From NCBI GenBank assembly GCA_944381575.1, contig CALWLS010000002.1, forward strand, positions 186,001-250,000: a stretch of 64,000 nt of DNA, read 5' to 3'. Made by a program: the position numbers and the translations under genes. The notes beneath the pieces are model-generated. The model was not told the origin of the DNA, made no database searches, and was given only the letters and a program-made list of their open reading frames with translations. Below, one piece after another: positions 63,483 to 64,000 of the stretch (position 1 is the first letter of the stretch; each line of letters begins with the position of its first letter). The stretch comes from an uncultured Lachnospiraceae bacterium. GTDB taxonomy: Bacteria > Bacillota > Clostridia > Lachnospirales > Lachnospiraceae.

Positions 63483-64000
63483 TAATTGCCTCCCGGGCCG
63501 ATGGTCTCTCCCCTCGTTTCATAGATAACTCCGCCGGAGGTGCTTCCTCCCGGACCGTTTCCAATCTGCGCTCCGTCCTGACTTCCAGGACCCGCAGATA
63601 TAACTCCTTCACCGCTGTCTGTGCCGGTCTGTCCGCCGCTGCCGCCCGGGGCCTCTCCGGTAATAACAGGCACTTCGCCCTGATTTACCGTATCATAATC
63701 GTCCGCAGCCTGTGTCTCAGTTTCGATGTCGCCCGGATCATTTGAAACGATGACGGACGGATCCACCGCCACTGCAAGGGGAACAGTTGCTCCAAGCCTC
63801 ACACTGTAAAAAACATCCTCGCCGTTTTCAGTACGTTTGCATATAGCCTTGGAATCCTGTATGCCATACAGCACGACTCTGCTCGAATCAGTTGCTGAAT
63901 CCTCCAAAAACTCCACGTCACCGTCCTTGCTTATGCTTAAAAGCCCGTTAGTGCCGTCATTTCCCTTATATTCAGCAATGATCCTGTAGGAATCAAAGTC
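63482..64000 (-). CDS. C-terminal part of an unidentified protein (start beyond window)
   Basis: The leftward frame is open from the right edge to a TAA at 63484-63482, so the start lies outside. The visible 172 residues have a beta-rich part (YRIIAEYKGNDGTNGLLSISKDGDVEFLE, VVLYGIQDSKAICKRTENGEDVFYSVRLG) and a Gly/Ser/Thr/Pro-rich tail of about 75 residues. The tail suggests a surface-exposed protein. Function unknown. Coupled to gmk by a one-base overlap. Confidence 0.7.
   Translation of the reverse strand, partial: DFDSYRIIAEYKGNDGTNGLLSISKDGDVEFLEDSATDSSRVVLYGIQDSKAICKRTENGEDVFYSVRLGATVPLAVAVDPSVIVSNDPGDIETETQAADDYDTVNQGEVPVITGEAPGGSGGQTGTDSGEGVISAGPGSQDGAQIGNGPGGSTSGGVIYETRGETIGPGGN

Noticed and set aside
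1..64000. CRISPR arrays, insertion sequences, prophage or integrative element ends
   Set aside because: No regularly spaced repeats, transposases, integrases or phage structural genes were seen; the TraX-like gene alone is not evidence of a conjugative element.

Overview
The window looks like chromosomal DNA from a strict anaerobe of the Clostridia, most likely Lachnospiraceae. This is inferred from gene content, not from a marker gene: an Re-type citrate synthase next to isocitrate dehydrogenase, a small bacterial-type SRP RNA, a PSP1/YaaT-holB-gmk cluster, an NrdG activase, Rrf2 and CsoR regulators, a glycine riboswitch on glyA, and many Shine-Dalgarno-led genes in tight operons. I see no phage, insertion sequence, CRISPR array or rRNA. 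Two tRNA genes and one SRP RNA gene are present.

Layout. 1-4.6 kb: the end of an unknown + strand gene, then the phosphate uptake operon pstS-pstC-pstA-pstB-phoU. 4.9-8.1 kb: an Rrf2 regulator, an M20 amidohydrolase and a MATE exporter. 8.3-11.7 kb: Re-citrate synthase, a GntR regulator and isocitrate dehydrogenase, the oxidative entry to 2-oxoglutarate and glutamate; aconitase is not in the window. 11.7-13.9 kb: glyA and a 5-formyl-THF cyclo-ligase behind a glycine riboswitch whose pairings predict an OFF switch. 13.9-18.2 kb: msrA with a small unknown gene, then a copper operon (csoR-copA) with two CsoR-type operators and an apparent internal start for a CopZ chaperone. 18.5-24.1 kb: a gamma carbonic anhydrase and a tight three-gene unit of a vWA/metallopeptidase-like protein, a MoxR AAA+ ATPase and a zinc-ribbon/DUF6273 protein. 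This unit is the most likely poorly described system here. 24.4-27.9 kb: an acetyltransferase, a protein with a C39-peptidase-like pattern, a secreted NlpC/P60 protein and an AEC carrier.

28-36.7 kb: a two-gene exopolysaccharide initiation module (Wzz-like protein and sugar transferase) and the dnaX-ybaB-recR-TPR-cvpA operon. 36.8-43.6 kb: tadA, nrdG, rsmA, the SRP RNA, tatD, traX, metG and a GerMN-type lipoprotein. 43.8-47.4 kb: a pRiA4b ORF-3-like protein, an XRE regulator, an aldehyde dehydrogenase and the tRNA-Asn/tRNA-Glu pair. 47.5-53.3 kb: one continuous leftward operon of a siroheme-type sulfite/nitrite reductase, patatin, MBL hydrolase, Fe-alcohol dehydrogenase, siroheme synthase (Met8-like) and a sirtuin; the reductase and its cofactor enzyme lie in the same transcript. 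53.5-57.1 kb: a DUF362 protein and a CtpE-like P-type ATPase. 57.2-58.2 kb: three tandem YajC-like proteins. 58.4-64 kb: an acetyltransferase, then the housekeeping row gmk-holB-yaaT-trmN6-rsmI, entered from a gene that runs off the right edge.

Functions are assigned from recognisable motifs and family memory, without database searches. Starts were moved where a Shine-Dalgarno sequence clearly favours another codon.
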